From assembly GCF_030816115.1 (NCBI RefSeq), contig NZ_JAUSXQ010000001.1, positions 2,108,001 through 2,172,000 of the forward strand: a DNA stretch of 64,000 bases, read 5' to 3'. Position 1 is the first letter of the stretch; each line of letters opens with the position of its first letter. The position numbers and the translations under genes are program-made. The notes under the pieces were generated by a model. That model was given only the letters and a program-made list of their open reading frames with translations. It made no database searches and had not been told where the DNA came from. Source of the stretch: Chryseobacterium sp. W4I1 (GTDB lineage: Bacteria > Bacteroidota > Bacteroidia > Flavobacteriales > Weeksellaceae). Of the stretch, positions 53,960-63,460 are shown one piece after another.

Positions 53960-55966
53960 TTATTTTTTATTGAAATTTTCAGCAAAGAAGCCTAGCATAT
54001 ATTGATACAGCTCGAGTCTGTTAGGTTCTTTCCCGAATCCATGACCTTCATCATATTTTACCAGATAAGGAACTTCGAATCCTTTGGCACGCATTGCTTT
54101 TACAATCTGATCAGATTCATTGATGTTGACTCTTGGGTCATTGGCTCCCTGTACTACAAATAAAGGTTTTTTAATTTTATCAATCTGGAAAACCGGGGAC
54201 ACTTCTTTGGCAATTTTTGCTTCTTCAGGATTATCAAGATCATACCATATTTGTTTTACCATTTCTTTGTATGGTTTCCAGTATTCCGGGAAGGAATCGA
54301 AGAAGGTAAAAATATTGGATACACCCACATAATCTACACCGCAGGCATACAGTTCCGGGGTTTTAATAAGCCCCATAAGTGTAGCATAACCTCCGTGGCT
54401 TCCTCCATAGATGGCAATCTTATCTTTGTCTACCCAACCTTGCTCAATAGCATATTTTACACCATCTTCCACATCATCCATTGCTTTTCTGCCAATCTGT
54501 TTGTATCCCGCTTTCTGAAATTCTTTTCCATAACCGCCTGAAATCCTGAAATTCACCTGAAGTGTTGCATATCCTCTGCTGGCAAAGAGCTGGGTTTCCG
54601 GATTGAAGCCCCATTGATCCCGAATTCCTTGCGGACCGCCGTGAGGATTAACAATTAAAGGTACCTTTTTACCTTCCAGGGCTGCCTTGGGAAGGGTTAT
54701 ATATCCACGAATCGTTAATCCGTCCCTGCTTTTGAATTCGATAGGTCTCATTTCTGCCATATCTTCTTCTTTCAGCTGAGGCATCAGGTTGTACAGGAGA
54801 TTTATTTTTTTGCTTTTTGTATCATATTCGTAGTAGGCTCCATAGAGTTTGTCGCTGCCTACGTACACAAGAAGTTTTTCGTTGTTGTCATCTGAAGATA
54901 CGACGGAAAACTGTTTATCTTTAAATTCAGCTTTCAGTTGATCATCAATTTCTTTATAGAATTTACTTACCGGAACTGTTTCATCTTTAATTCCGTCATA
55001 GTTGATATAATCGAGTTCATAATTTCTGTTTTTACCGGCAACGCTTATAGAGTTTACATCAAAAACAGGGTTGGAATATACTTCCCTGATTATGGCATTT
55101 TTCTTCAGGTCATAAAGTACAATTCTGGATTTATCGCTGTCCAGGTTGGTTACAACATATGCCTCATCTTTATTTTTAGAATTCTCATTAAGCTGTGTAA
55201 TATAAAAAGTATCTTTCCAGTCGGTGGATTTAATCAGGTTGAATTTTCCTGTCTGCAGGTCCTTATAGTACGTTTTGGTGGTCAATCCGTTTTCTAGAAC
55301 GGTGTATCCTCTTAAATTACCGTCTTTATCGAAAATATAATCATCAATAGGGCTGTTGACATCTTTATTTTCATACAGCTGGGTCATTTCTCCGGTGTTG
55401 AAATTGATCTTATAGGGCTCGAAGATCTGCTTGTTGTTTTTATTCATGGTAATCACAACAAATTCTGTGTCTTTTATAAGTCTTACGGTTCCCAGAGTAA
55501 TTCCGTCAAAAGGAGTCAGGTCTTTGAGGTTCTTTCCGTCGATATCTGCTGCGTAAAGATGAATATTTTCGTTACCTCCTTTGTCCTGGGTAAAGAAAAG
55601 GCGATTTTCATTGAGCCAGCCGTAGCTTTTAATAAGATCGTCTTTTTCAACAATTGCCTTAGTAATTTTCCCTGTTTTAAGTTCTTTTACATAAACATGA
55701 TTTTTTTTGTCTTTATCTTTTTCTTTGTAGGAAAGATACTTGCCATCCGGAGAGATTTTAAACTGTGATGCATTGGGTCTTGCAAAATAGTCTTCTACTT
55801 TATATTTAAAGTTTCCTTTATCATAAGCAGTCAGTTTTTCCAGGTTTGCTTTAGTGGTTGGAAGTGTTGGGTCGCCAGGCAGTTTAGCCGTTGAAGTCTG
55901 TGCATTCATCATAATTGCTGAGAGTACGATTTGAGCCGCACCAAAGATTTTACTATTAAAATTCAT
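53960..55966 (-). CDS. S9-family peptidase (prolyl oligopeptidase family)
   Basis: 668 aa with signal peptide (MNFNSKIFGAAQIVLSAIMMNAQ). An N-terminal beta-propeller (about 45-400) and a C-terminal alpha/beta-hydrolase domain with GGSHGGYATLMGL (Ser about 525), VVQGANDPRVNI (Asp about 614) and KYDEGHGFGKEPNR (His about 641). DPP4/acylaminoacyl-peptidase-like periplasmic enzyme, usually acting on short peptides. Single gene. Confidence 0.9.
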   Translation of the reverse strand: MNFNSKIFGAAQIVLSAIMMNAQTSTAKLPGDPTLPTTKANLEKLTAYDKGNFKYKVEDYFARPNASQFKISPDGKYLSYKEKDKDKKNHVYVKELKTGKITKAIVEKDDLIKSYGWLNENRLFFTQDKGGNENIHLYAADIDGKNLKDLTPFDGITLGTVRLIKDTEFVVITMNKNNKQIFEPYKINFNTGEMTQLYENKDVNSPIDDYIFDKDGNLRGYTVLENGLTTKTYYKDLQTGKFNLIKSTDWKDTFYITQLNENSKNKDEAYVVTNLDSDKSRIVLYDLKKNAIIREVYSNPVFDVNSISVAGKNRNYELDYINYDGIKDETVPVSKFYKEIDDQLKAEFKDKQFSVVSSDDNNEKLLVYVGSDKLYGAYYEYDTKSKKINLLYNLMPQLKEEDMAEMRPIEFKSRDGLTIRGYITLPKAALEGKKVPLIVNPHGGPQGIRDQWGFNPETQLFASRGYATLQVNFRISGGYGKEFQKAGYKQIGRKAMDDVEDGVKYAIEQGWVDKDKIAIYGGSHGGYATLMGLIKTPELYACGVDYVGVSNIFTFFDSFPEYWKPYKEMVKQIWYDLDNPEEAKIAKEVSPVFQIDKIKKPLFVVQGANDPRVNINESDQIVKAMRAKGFEVPYLVKYDEGHGFGKEPNRLELYQYMLGFFAENFNKK

Positions 55967-56106
55967 AATTCATATTTTGGATGGTTAGATTACTGATCAA
56001 AGATTTTATATCAATAAAAATCTATATATAATATGACAATCTTTCCGTCAAAACGTTACATGAATAATGAAATTTTATGAATAATTGTTAAGAAAAAGAA
56101 ATTTTG

Positions 56107-56565
56107 CTATTGTAAATAAATTCCAAAATACCATGTCCAGGCCAGCAGGATAATCTGCATAGGAATTCTTTCTTTATAAAGATATTTCATCCCCGGACCG
56201 GTAAAGTCGGCTTTGAAAATATTGACATTTTTTTTTGAAGAATTGATATTTGCGATAAAAACCATCACATAAAAAATAATGAGCAGTATCGCTGTAATTT
56301 CTCGTATAGAAGGGATCATTAATCCAACTCCGGCAGCAATCTCTAAAATACCCGTAAAGTATACCCAAAACATTTTTCCGGGAATAAAATCAGGGATCAT
56401 CATAGCCATTCCCTTCTGAAATTTAAAATGGGAAAATCCTGTAAATATGATAAAAGCAGCCATTCCAAGATTCCCTGAAAATAAAAAATTGGGTTTTCCC
56501 TGGAATGCAAAAGTGGCTACCAAAGCCAGAAGAAATGTTGCGAAAAGGACCGTCAGTAACTTCAT
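56107..56565 (-). CDS. DoxX-like membrane protein
   Basis: 152 aa with four hydrophobic helices, including MAAFIIFTGFSHFKFQKGMAMMIP and FTGILEIAAGVGLMIPSIREI, as in DoxX-like proteins. First of a long run of minus-strand genes in this region. Cysteine-free; role in redox or stress is known only for some relatives. Confidence 0.78.
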   Translation of the reverse strand: MKLLTVLFATFLLALVATFAFQGKPNFLFSGNLGMAAFIIFTGFSHFKFQKGMAMMIPDFIPGKMFWVYFTGILEIAAGVGLMIPSIREITAILLIIFYVMVFIANINSSKKNVNIFKADFTGPGMKYLYKERIPMQIILLAWTWYFGIYLQ

Positions 56566-56601
56566 AGGTTATTTATTTTTCTTGTGGTTGAAAGAAAAAA
56601 T

Positions 56602-56636
56602 ATAGCCTTACAGATCCATTGAACGTGTAAGGCTAT
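56602..56636 (-). terminator. Terminator after the 56660 SRPBCC gene
   Basis: ATAGCCTTACA / TGTAAGGCTAT, 11-bp perfect stem with a 13-nt loop, then TT. Confidence 0.75.
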
Positions 56637-56659
56637 TTAATCTCAAAGCAATTTACGGA

Positions 56660-57103
56660 TTATTTCTGTTCTGCAAGATTTTTTACTACTTCCAGACCTT
56701 TTATAAATCCTGTATTAATATGATCTTCCCATTCTTTTTCGGTTTGTACTTCAGTATGAAGCTTTGTTTTACCATCAAAATTAATAAGAATATATTTCTC
56801 AAAACATCCGCTCCATTCCATTACTTCTTTACTTTGGGTGTCTTCATTACCGTCTTTATCTACCATTCCCAAATGTTTAAAAATAACCTGGTTGGGTTCA
56901 TCAAGACTGTCAATAGTAGATACCATCCCTTCTCCCTGGGCATTCACGAAATAAGTTTTCCCACCTATTTTCCAGTCGGATTTCATTACAGATCCGGGAC
57001 CGAAATATTGGGTCCATTCTGTGTAGGTTTCAGGAGTCCAGAGAATGTCCCAGACTTTCTGCATTGGGGCATTAATTATGGTTTCGTATGATAAGGTTTC
57101 CAT
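56660..57103 (-). CDS. SRPBCC (AHSA1/START-like) protein
   Basis: 147 aa from the ATG at 57103 (METLSYETIINAPMQKVWDILW). A START/AHSA1 fold: first strand and helix with VWDILWTPETYTEWTQYFGPG, mid strands EWSGCFEKYILI, and last helix WEDHINTGFIKGLEVVKNLAE. Binds a hydrophobic ligand or Hsp90-like client; unknown. Close paralogue of the neighbour at 57226-57654. Confidence 0.82.
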   Translation of the reverse strand: METLSYETIINAPMQKVWDILWTPETYTEWTQYFGPGSVMKSDWKIGGKTYFVNAQGEGMVSTIDSLDEPNQVIFKHLGMVDKDGNEDTQSKEVMEWSGCFEKYILINFDGKTKLHTEVQTEKEWEDHINTGFIKGLEVVKNLAEQK

Positions 57104-57225
57104 ATCTAAATTTTTTGTGGTTGTTTTTTTAGTGTAAAATTTGACCAATCCGTCATATCTTAATCTGCCGCCCTAAAGGGAGGGAATTATCAAGAGTTTA
57201 AGAATTTATAGTTTGGTGTTTTAAT

Positions 57226-57654
57226 TTACAGTTGATTTTCTGAGAGATTTTTAACAATTCCCAAAGCGGCAGGAAATTTCTCTTCAAAAAAATCTTTAAA
57301 TTCTTCCGGAGTCTGAATTTCAATTTTCAGTATCGTCCCTGTGGGTATTTCCTCTAAAATATATCTTTCTGTGGCTTCACCCCAGTCCTGTTCGGTTTCT
57401 ACACCTCCATAAATTTCTCCCAGGTGCAGAAATTTCATTTCTTTATGGGGTATATTTTTTTCTACCCGGCTGTACATTCCGTTATTATTAGGATCAAAAA
57501 ATTTTATAATATGTCCTTCTTCAAAACTTCCCTGATAGAAAGAACCTTCGGTAAATGCTGTGGTCCACTGCCTGTAAGTCATATCGCTCCAGAGAACGTC
57601 CCATACTTTTTCGGGCTGTGCGTCTATCTGGATCTCGAATGATAATTTTTCCAT
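57226..57654 (-). CDS. SRPBCC (AHSA1/START-like) protein
   Basis: 142 aa from the ATG at 57654 (MEKLSFEIQIDAQPEKVWDVLW); the longer frame is a spurious hydrophobic extension. Same fold as 56660-57103 (LSFEIQIDAQPEKVWDVLWSDMTYRQW; FPAALGIVKNLSEN), so a tandem paralogue with diverged middle strands. Ligand unknown. Confidence 0.8.
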   Translation of the reverse strand: MEKLSFEIQIDAQPEKVWDVLWSDMTYRQWTTAFTEGSFYQGSFEEGHIIKFFDPNNNGMYSRVEKNIPHKEMKFLHLGEIYGGVETEQDWGEATERYILEEIPTGTILKIEIQTPEEFKDFFEEKFPAALGIVKNLSENQL

Positions 57655-57795
57655 TGTTTTATATTTAGACATTAGATGTAAAAGATTAGTATTTATAGGG
57701 TTGCAAAATAGAGGTCGGATTAGAATTAGAGATGTAAAAATAGCATTGCTTATTGTTGCCTTCATCTTCCAACTTCAAGTTTCTAAATTTCCATT

Positions 57796-58629
57796 TCACC
57801 CTCCAACAAAGTCTCCACCGTTGATATGGATGACTTCTCCTGTAATGTAATTTGCATCTTTAGAGGCAAGAAAAACATAAGCCGGTGCAACTTCTGATGG
57901 CTGCCCTGCCCGTTTCAAAGGAGTATCTTTTCCGAATTTGGAAAGATCATCAAAAGTTTCTTTTACCAGAGGTGTCCATATCGGCCCGGGAGCCACTCCG
58001 TTCACGAGGATTTTCTTTTCAGCAAGATTGGTTGAAAGCGAGCGGATAAATGATAGAATAGCCCCTTTTGTTGCTGCATAATCGATCAGATGATCACTTC
58101 CGCGGTATGCTGTAACGGAGGTGGTACAGATGATCCGGCCTCCGTCTCCTATTAAAGGCAGAAAGTTTCGCGTAAAGGAGATCATTGAAAGGATATTGGT
58201 ATTAAATGTTTCCTGAATCTGCTCATCAGTAATCTTTTCAAGACTGTTTTTTGAGGTATGTATCCCTGCATTATTAACCAGGATATCCAAATTTGTCCAC
58301 ACCTTTTTTATTTCCTGCACACACTGGGTTCTGAATGTCTTTTTAGTAAGATCGCCTTTGATCAGTATACATTTTCTCCCCTCATTTTCGACTAGTTTTT
58401 TTGTTTCTCTGGCATCGTCATCGCTTTCTTTGTAAATAATGGCCACGTCTGCCCCTTCTCTTGCAAAATGAACAGCTACAGCCTGTCCTATTCCACTGTC
58501 GCCACCTGAAATGACGGCTTTTTTATCAAGGAGCTTACCACTTCCTTTATAATCATTACGGATAATCTCCGGAAAGAGCCCTTCTTTGGGTACTTTCGAT
58601 TTGGATTGTGACTTGTTCTGTGTTTTCAT
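57796..58629 (-). CDS. Short-chain dehydrogenase/reductase (YghA/YdaD-like)
   Basis: 277 aa from the ATG at 58629 (MKTQNKSQSK); a GTG start at 58653 is not needed. Lys/Ser-rich leader, then KKAVISGGDSGIGQAVAVHF (NAD site), NNAGIHTSK, catalytic IDYAATKGAIL (YxxxK) and the C-terminal YITGEVIHINGGDFVGG. Matches glucose/ribitol-dehydrogenase-like SDRs found in general stress regulons. Followed by a terminator-like hairpin on its upstream side. Confidence 0.87.
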   Translation of the reverse strand: MKTQNKSQSKSKVPKEGLFPEIIRNDYKGSGKLLDKKAVISGGDSGIGQAVAVHFAREGADVAIIYKESDDDARETKKLVENEGRKCILIKGDLTKKTFRTQCVQEIKKVWTNLDILVNNAGIHTSKNSLEKITDEQIQETFNTNILSMISFTRNFLPLIGDGGRIICTTSVTAYRGSDHLIDYAATKGAILSFIRSLSTNLAEKKILVNGVAPGPIWTPLVKETFDDLSKFGKDTPLKRAGQPSEVAPAYVFLASKDANYITGEVIHINGGDFVGG

Positions 58630-58711
58630 AAGCAAATCTTTTACCTGAATCACATCAAACAGTAAGCCGAAATCTTAATAACAAAGGGAATAAAACTGTT
58701 GAATGATTAAA

Positions 58712-58743
58712 AAAAAGCAGGTCTGTAAATAAATCTGCTTTTT
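58712..58743 (-). terminator. Terminator after the 58771 VOC gene
   Basis: AAAAAGCAGGT / ATCTGCTTTTT with one G-U pair, 10-nt loop and T run on the minus strand, 28 bp beyond the gene end. Confidence 0.65.
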
Positions 58744-58770
58744 ACCGTTTCCTATTTTAACTGAAGCATA

Positions 58771-59625
58771 TTATGAGTTATAGGCTTCTTCCAGGTCTTT
58801 AATGATAATATTCTTCATCTTCATGATCGCCTGAAGAACTTTCTGAGATTTTTCTTTGTCAGGATCATTGACAAGCTCGCTTGCCTTTTCAGGAAATACC
58901 TGCCAGCTAAGACCGTATTTATCTTTGAGCCAGCCGCAGACTTCCTGGCTTCCTCCTTCAGCTGAGAGACTGTTCCAAAAATAATCTGTCTCTTCCTGAT
59001 CTTTCGTCATGACGACCATGGAAATTCCCTGGTTGAAATCAAACTGATGATCATGAGAGCTGTCCATGCAGAAAAGATTGTAATCATTAATTGAAAAATG
59101 GGCATGCATTACATGTTCAGGATCTTCCCCTGATTCTCCTCCATCTTTATATTTTGAAATATTTCCTATGCTTGAATTGGGAAAGGTTCTGGTATAAAAT
59201 TCCATTGCTTCCACAGATTTTCCATTATTCTCATGCATAAACATCAGAGTGGGAACCAATTTCTGACCACTTGCTTTTTCACCTAAAAACAGTTGCCAGG
59301 ACACCCCATACTGATCCTGTATCCAACCGTATTTTTTACTCCAGGGATAAGAACCGAGAGCCATGAGAGCTTTCCCGCCCTCTTGAAGTTGATCCCAATA
59401 TTTCTGAACCTCATCTTCAGTATCACAGATTACCATGAATGAAACTGAAGGGTTTTTATCCTGCTCCGGGCCATTCAGAAGCATGATCTTCTGTCCGAAA
59501 AGTTCAATATTAATCACTACCTGATTATCAATAGTGACTTTTCCATCAAATATATTGCAGTAAAAATCTGCAGATTTTCTGGCATCTCCATTGTGTAGAA
59601 TGCACGGGAAAATATTGTTATTCAT
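58771..59625 (-). CDS. Two-domain VOC/PhnB-like protein
   Basis: 284 aa made of two PhnB-like vicinal-oxygen-chelate halves: IFPCILHNGDARKSADFYCNIFDG and VPTLMFMHENNGKSVEAMEFYTRTFPNSSIG. Each half ends in a WxxDKYGxSWQ segment (IQDQYGVSWQLFLG and LKDKYGLSWQVFPE). Function unknown; PhnB-like proteins are often mislabelled as phosphonate or glyoxalase. Tandem paralogue of 59678-60544. Confidence 0.83.
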   Translation of the reverse strand: MNNNIFPCILHNGDARKSADFYCNIFDGKVTIDNQVVINIELFGQKIMLLNGPEQDKNPSVSFMVICDTEDEVQKYWDQLQEGGKALMALGSYPWSKKYGWIQDQYGVSWQLFLGEKASGQKLVPTLMFMHENNGKSVEAMEFYTRTFPNSSIGNISKYKDGGESGEDPEHVMHAHFSINDYNLFCMDSSHDHQFDFNQGISMVVMTKDQEETDYFWNSLSAEGGSQEVCGWLKDKYGLSWQVFPEKASELVNDPDKEKSQKVLQAIMKMKNIIIKDLEEAYNS

Positions 59626-59677
59626 AACTTAAGATTTTGATTGGATTAATTTTAAATATCAGCCTTTAAGTAAATCG

Positions 59678-60544
59678 CTATGAATGGTAAGCGTCTTCAA
59701 GATCTTTTATGATGATCTTATTCATTTTCATCATTGCCTGTACCGTTTTCTGAGCTTTTGACTGGTCCGGATCATTCATGAGCTGAATTAATCTTTTCGG
59801 AACAATCTGCCAGCTTAAACCGTATTTATCTTTCAGCCAGCCACACATACTTTCTCTTCCTCCATCTGAAATCAGGGTATTCCAAAGGTAATCGGTCTGT
59901 TCCTGGTCATCCGTCATGATGACGATAGAAAATCCTTCATTGAAATCAAACGGATGGTCATAAGAGTTATCCATACAGAAGAAGCTGTACCCATCTATGG
60001 TAAAATGAGCATGCTGTATGTTTTCCGCCGGCTCGGATATAGGATGACCTTCTCCGCCTTCACCATATTTAAGAATATTTCCTATGCTTGAATTGGGAAA
60101 GGTTCTGGTATAAAATTCCATTGCTTCCATCGCTTTTCCATTATTCTGATGGATAAACATGAGGGTAGGAACAATTTTCTGCGATTCCGGCTTATCACCT
60201 AAAAACAGCTGCCAGGTAACACCATATTTGTCCTGCACCCAGCCATATTTTTTACTCCATGAGTAAGAATCCAGAGCCATCAGGGCAATTCCCCCTTGCA
60301 TCAGCTGATCCCAATACTGCTGTACTTCTTGTTCTGTTTTGCAGATAACCATAAAGGAAACCGACGCATTTTTTTTAAAATGAGGACCCCCATTCAGCAG
60401 CATCAGCTTTTGCCCGAACAAATCAATATTCATAACAACAGGGGTGTCTGCCGTGATCTTTCCGCCAAAGACCTGACAATAGAATTCTGCTGCCTCTTTT
60501 GACTCTTCATCAAACCACAGGCATGGAAAAATATCATTATTCAT
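59678..60544 (-). CDS. Two-domain VOC/PhnB-like protein
   Basis: 288 aa from the ATG at 60544 (MNNDIFPCLWFDEESKEAAE). Same two-half organisation as 58771-59625 with high identity over the whole length (IVPTLMFIHQNNGKAMEAMEFYTRTFPNSSIGN). A 56-bp block (60074-60129) is identical to 59158-59213. Function unknown. Confidence 0.83.
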   Translation of the reverse strand: MNNDIFPCLWFDEESKEAAEFYCQVFGGKITADTPVVMNIDLFGQKLMLLNGGPHFKKNASVSFMVICKTEQEVQQYWDQLMQGGIALMALDSYSWSKKYGWVQDKYGVTWQLFLGDKPESQKIVPTLMFIHQNNGKAMEAMEFYTRTFPNSSIGNILKYGEGGEGHPISEPAENIQHAHFTIDGYSFFCMDNSYDHPFDFNEGFSIVIMTDDQEQTDYLWNTLISDGGRESMCGWLKDKYGLSWQIVPKRLIQLMNDPDQSKAQKTVQAMMKMNKIIIKDLEDAYHS

Positions 60545-60632
60545 AGTTTTAAATTTTAAGGTTGAAAATAGAATTTCCATTGGTCACTTCATGAAGATTG
60601 CCAATGATCAAAGTATTTTGATAATGCTGATT

Positions 60633-60890
60633 TTAGTTTTTAAAAGAAACCTGATGTTCTTCCATATGATTTTTGAGTCTTTCCATAGCATTCCTCCCGA
60701 AACCATGAAGCCTCATAATCTCTTCTTCGGAATAGCCTGAAAGTTTTTCAAGAGAGTCTATCTTTTCTTTCTCCAAAGCTCTTCTTGCCGGCACCGCAAT
60801 GATGCCATAAAGAAAATTATTATTTTTAACAACATGATGAACAGCACAAATGGAGCTTAAACATTTGGCCATTATGACCAGATTTATCAT
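60633..60890 (-). CDS. Small HhH-domain protein (RNAP alpha-CTD-like)
   Basis: 85 aa. The last 55 residues (IIAVPARRALEKEKIDSLEKL, LSGYSEEEIMRLHGFGRNAMERLKNHM) have the two-helix HhH pattern of RNA-polymerase alpha C-terminal-like proteins, with LHGFG as the hairpin. The N-terminal 30 residues are not family-typical, and an ATG at 60872 is an alternative start. Likely nucleic-acid binding; partner unknown. Confidence 0.6.
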   Translation of the reverse strand: MINLVIMAKCLSSICAVHHVVKNNNFLYGIIAVPARRALEKEKIDSLEKLSGYSEEEIMRLHGFGRNAMERLKNHMEEHQVSFKN

Positions 60891-60907
60891 GACTGTAAAT
60901 GAGTTTT

Positions 60908-61321
60908 TTAGTGGTTTTCAACGTATTTGTGAAAATTGTTGAGAATGGCATACCAGCCTTCCCGCTGCATTTCCACGGAGTTTTGTTTTTCAGGATCGAA
61001 AATTTCTGTAACCTTGGTGGTATTGTTGTCTATTTTATCAAAAATGACTTCTACCTTCCGGCCATCTTCCAGGTGGTATCTGATTCTGGCATTGGGAACA
61101 ATTTCATCATAGGTCCCTTCAAAATCAAACCCAAAGCTTTTATCTTTGGCTTCCATTCTGGCTTTCAATTTTCCTCCTACTCTCAGATCATTTTCTGCAC
61201 TGGAACACTGCCAGCTTTCATGGGCAAAATTCCACTTTGTGATATGCTGCGGTTCGTTAAAGTAATTCCAAACCTTTTCTACAGGAGCTAAAATCGTAAT
61301 ATCAATTGTAATCGGGTCCAT
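60908..61321 (-). CDS. SRPBCC (AHSA1/START-like) protein
   Basis: 137 aa: ITIDITILAPVEKVWNYFNEPQHITKWNF is the first strand-helix of the fold and MQREGWYAILNNFHKYVE the last helix. Binds a hydrophobic ligand; unknown. Third SRPBCC gene of this cluster, more distant in sequence from the other two. Confidence 0.85.
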   Translation of the reverse strand: MDPITIDITILAPVEKVWNYFNEPQHITKWNFAHESWQCSSAENDLRVGGKLKARMEAKDKSFGFDFEGTYDEIVPNARIRYHLEDGRKVEVIFDKIDNNTTKVTEIFDPEKQNSVEMQREGWYAILNNFHKYVENH

Positions 61322-61346
61322 AGTTTTATTCTTTTAATATTTAAGT

Positions 61347-61376
61347 AAAAAAGGCAGCCCGGGTCGAACTGCCCTT
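61347..61376 (-). terminator. Terminator after the 61400 VOC gene
   Basis: Minus strand GGGCAG...CTGCC hairpin followed by TTTTTT, 24 bp beyond the gene end. Confidence 0.7.
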
Positions 61377-61399
61377 GATAATTTTAGTTAAATATAAGA

Positions 61400-61831
61400 T
61401 TATTTTGCAGATTCTTCGTTATAGTTCACCATCCAATGAACGCCATATTTGTCCTGGAAGCTTCCGAAATAATCTCCCCAAAACTGGTCTTCAATCGGCA
61501 TTTCTATGTTTCCACCTTCAGAAAGTCCTTTGAAAAGCCGGTCAGCTTCTTCTTTTGATTCAGGAAAAATGGAAACATAGTTGTTATTTCCTACAGTAAG
61601 ATTCTGTCCAAAACTGGGAACAATATCTGAAGCCATCAAAAGATCATTCCCAATGGGAAGTGCAACGTGCATCACTCTGTTTTTTTCTTCGTCTGATAAG
61701 TTTTCAGTACCGGGAGCATTCCCCATTTTATGAATTTCGCCACGGAATTCTCCCCCGAAAACAGATTTGTAAAAATTGAAAGCCTCTTCAGCTTTTCCGT
61801 CAAAATTTAGATAAGGATTTAATTTAGCCAT
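61400..61831 (-). CDS. Single-domain VOC/PhnB-like protein
   Basis: 143 aa: KLNPYLNFDGKAEEAFNFYKSVFGGEF start, GNDLLMASDIV, then SIFPESKEEADRLFKGL and the final GSFQDKYGVHWMVNY. The last segment has DKYGxxW like the two-domain relatives. Function unknown; PhnB-like proteins are often glyoxalase-like binders. Confidence 0.87.
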   Translation of the reverse strand: MAKLNPYLNFDGKAEEAFNFYKSVFGGEFRGEIHKMGNAPGTENLSDEEKNRVMHVALPIGNDLLMASDIVPSFGQNLTVGNNNYVSIFPESKEEADRLFKGLSEGGNIEMPIEDQFWGDYFGSFQDKYGVHWMVNYNEESAK

Positions 61832-61964
61832 GATTTCTGGTTTTTAAATTATTATTGTTTTAAATTATGGAATTGAACCATTAAGCTTGATTTAAGCTAT
61901 TAAGGAATATTAAGAAGTGTAAACTCAAATTAAATAATATGATTGATTTTATTAAAAGTAAATC

Positions 61965-62741
61965 TTAATGGGTTAAAAATTTGACCACTTGATTTGCTGT
62001 CATGTCTATTAATTGATGGTCTGTGTTTCCTTCGAAGTCTGCCATCATATACGAACCATGACCTGCCGGAAGGATCATAAGTTGGGCGTTCGGGACCAGG
62101 CGCCACATTTCTACCACATGTTCAGGCTTCATGACATCTTTATCGCCACTGATGAATAATACGGGTACCTCTATTGAAGTAAGAATTTTTTCATCCCAGT
62201 CCTGAAAAGTCTGCATTCTTTTACTGTCTTTATCAAAAAGGTTTTCAAGCTTTGAAAAATCAGGATTCAGGCTAAGAAAATTGATCTTAAGCGTTTCAGG
62301 CATTGAATCTAAGGTTGCTTCTGCCATACTCTCGAAAAACCCGTCCATCATTCCGCTTTTTTTGTAAAAAGATGATGCAATAATCAGTTTTTCTGTTATT
62401 TGGGGATAAAGATGTGCCATCTGCATTACGGTATTTCCTCCGTTGCTGAATCCCCAAAATGAAGCTCTTTCAATATTAAGCTCCTTCAAAAGAGCAGCTA
62501 CATCATGAGCATCCTGTTCAAAGGTTTCAGGAATATCACGATGATCGGTCAAGCCGTGATTCTGCAGATCAATACCTATCAATTGAAACCGGCCTTCCAG
62601 GCGGGAAATTACTTCTTTAAAATCAAACAGAATCGAGGAACCACCACCATGGATGAGGACTAAAGGTTTTCCGGAACCGTAGATCTCATAATACATGCGA
62701 ATCCCGTTGACATTTTTATAGCCTTTTTCTTTGGGTTCCAT
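61965..62741 (-). CDS. Alpha/beta hydrolase
   Basis: 258 aa: oxyanion GLVLIHGGGSS-type segment (VLIHGGGSS), nucleophile ASFWGFSNGGNTV (Ser about 103), acid ISGDKDVMKP and His in LPAGHGSYMM. No signal peptide, so cytosolic. Typical of peptidase S33 / ester hydrolases; substrate unknown. Stop is 3 bp from the next gene (62745), so cotranscribed. Confidence 0.87.
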   Translation of the reverse strand: MEPKEKGYKNVNGIRMYYEIYGSGKPLVLIHGGGSSILFDFKEVISRLEGRFQLIGIDLQNHGLTDHRDIPETFEQDAHDVAALLKELNIERASFWGFSNGGNTVMQMAHLYPQITEKLIIASSFYKKSGMMDGFFESMAEATLDSMPETLKINFLSLNPDFSKLENLFDKDSKRMQTFQDWDEKILTSIEVPVLFISGDKDVMKPEHVVEMWRLVPNAQLMILPAGHGSYMMADFEGNTDHQLIDMTANQVVKFLTH

Positions 62742-62744
62742 GTC

Positions 62745-63269
62745 TTAATATTTTAAAGTCTCATCTACGTCATACTTCATTCCCGGATAATTCAGTATCC
62801 TTCTCATAAGTCCTATCTGGCCGCATAAATAGTCTTCACGGCCGATGCACATTCCAGCAAAATTAAGTTTGGTCTCACGCACAAATGGAATATTCATCCC
62901 AATCTCAAACATTTCGTCCAGTTCTTCGTCGGTGACATCCAAAAGTTTCTGATAAACCTTTGGAGAAATATCGTGAAAATTTTTCTCCAGTTCATCTAAA
63001 CCCGGATAAGTGTATGTTTCATCCAACGCTTTTCCCTGAAAGAAAAGATCGCTGTGAGGGTCTTCATCTCTGAGCCCTAAAACCCAACCTAAACCGTAAC
63101 GCATATTGACAAAGTTTCCTGCCATCCACACAATATGATTGGTTTTTCCTTCAATTCTCTTCAATGCATCTTCTTCCGAAATGCCATCCAAAACATTGAG
63201 AAAGTTTTGAGAATGCATTCTGTAAGCCGGAATAATGATCTCTATTTTTTTTGATTTTGGGGTGTCCAT
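62745..63269 (-). CDS. DinB-like protein
   Basis: 174 aa four-helix protein: IIPAYRMHSQNFLNVLDGI, NHIVWMAGNFVNMRYGLGWVLG and YLCGQIGLMRRILNYPGMKYD are the DinB/DUF664-type helices. The His triad of metal-binding DinB proteins is only partly visible (NHIVW present; the final helix has GQIGL rather than HxxxH), so metal binding is uncertain. Function unknown. Confidence 0.75.
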   Translation of the reverse strand: MDTPKSKKIEIIIPAYRMHSQNFLNVLDGISEEDALKRIEGKTNHIVWMAGNFVNMRYGLGWVLGLRDEDPHSDLFFQGKALDETYTYPGLDELEKNFHDISPKVYQKLLDVTDEELDEMFEIGMNIPFVRETKLNFAGMCIGREDYLCGQIGLMRRILNYPGMKYDVDETLKY

Positions 63270-63460
63270 TTTTATAGTTTTAGCGATTGTGTATTTTGTA
63301 TTCTGTTGATGGTTGGCTTTTATGTGTCAGGTACTCTCTGAAAATAACTTTGATAATGTGTAATTTATTTAACCAAAAATTGTACAGATTGACACAGATG
63401 CTTATGTCTTTAAAATGCTTTTACCGTGAGATTTTTCTTGCTTGAAAAAGTTCAATAATC

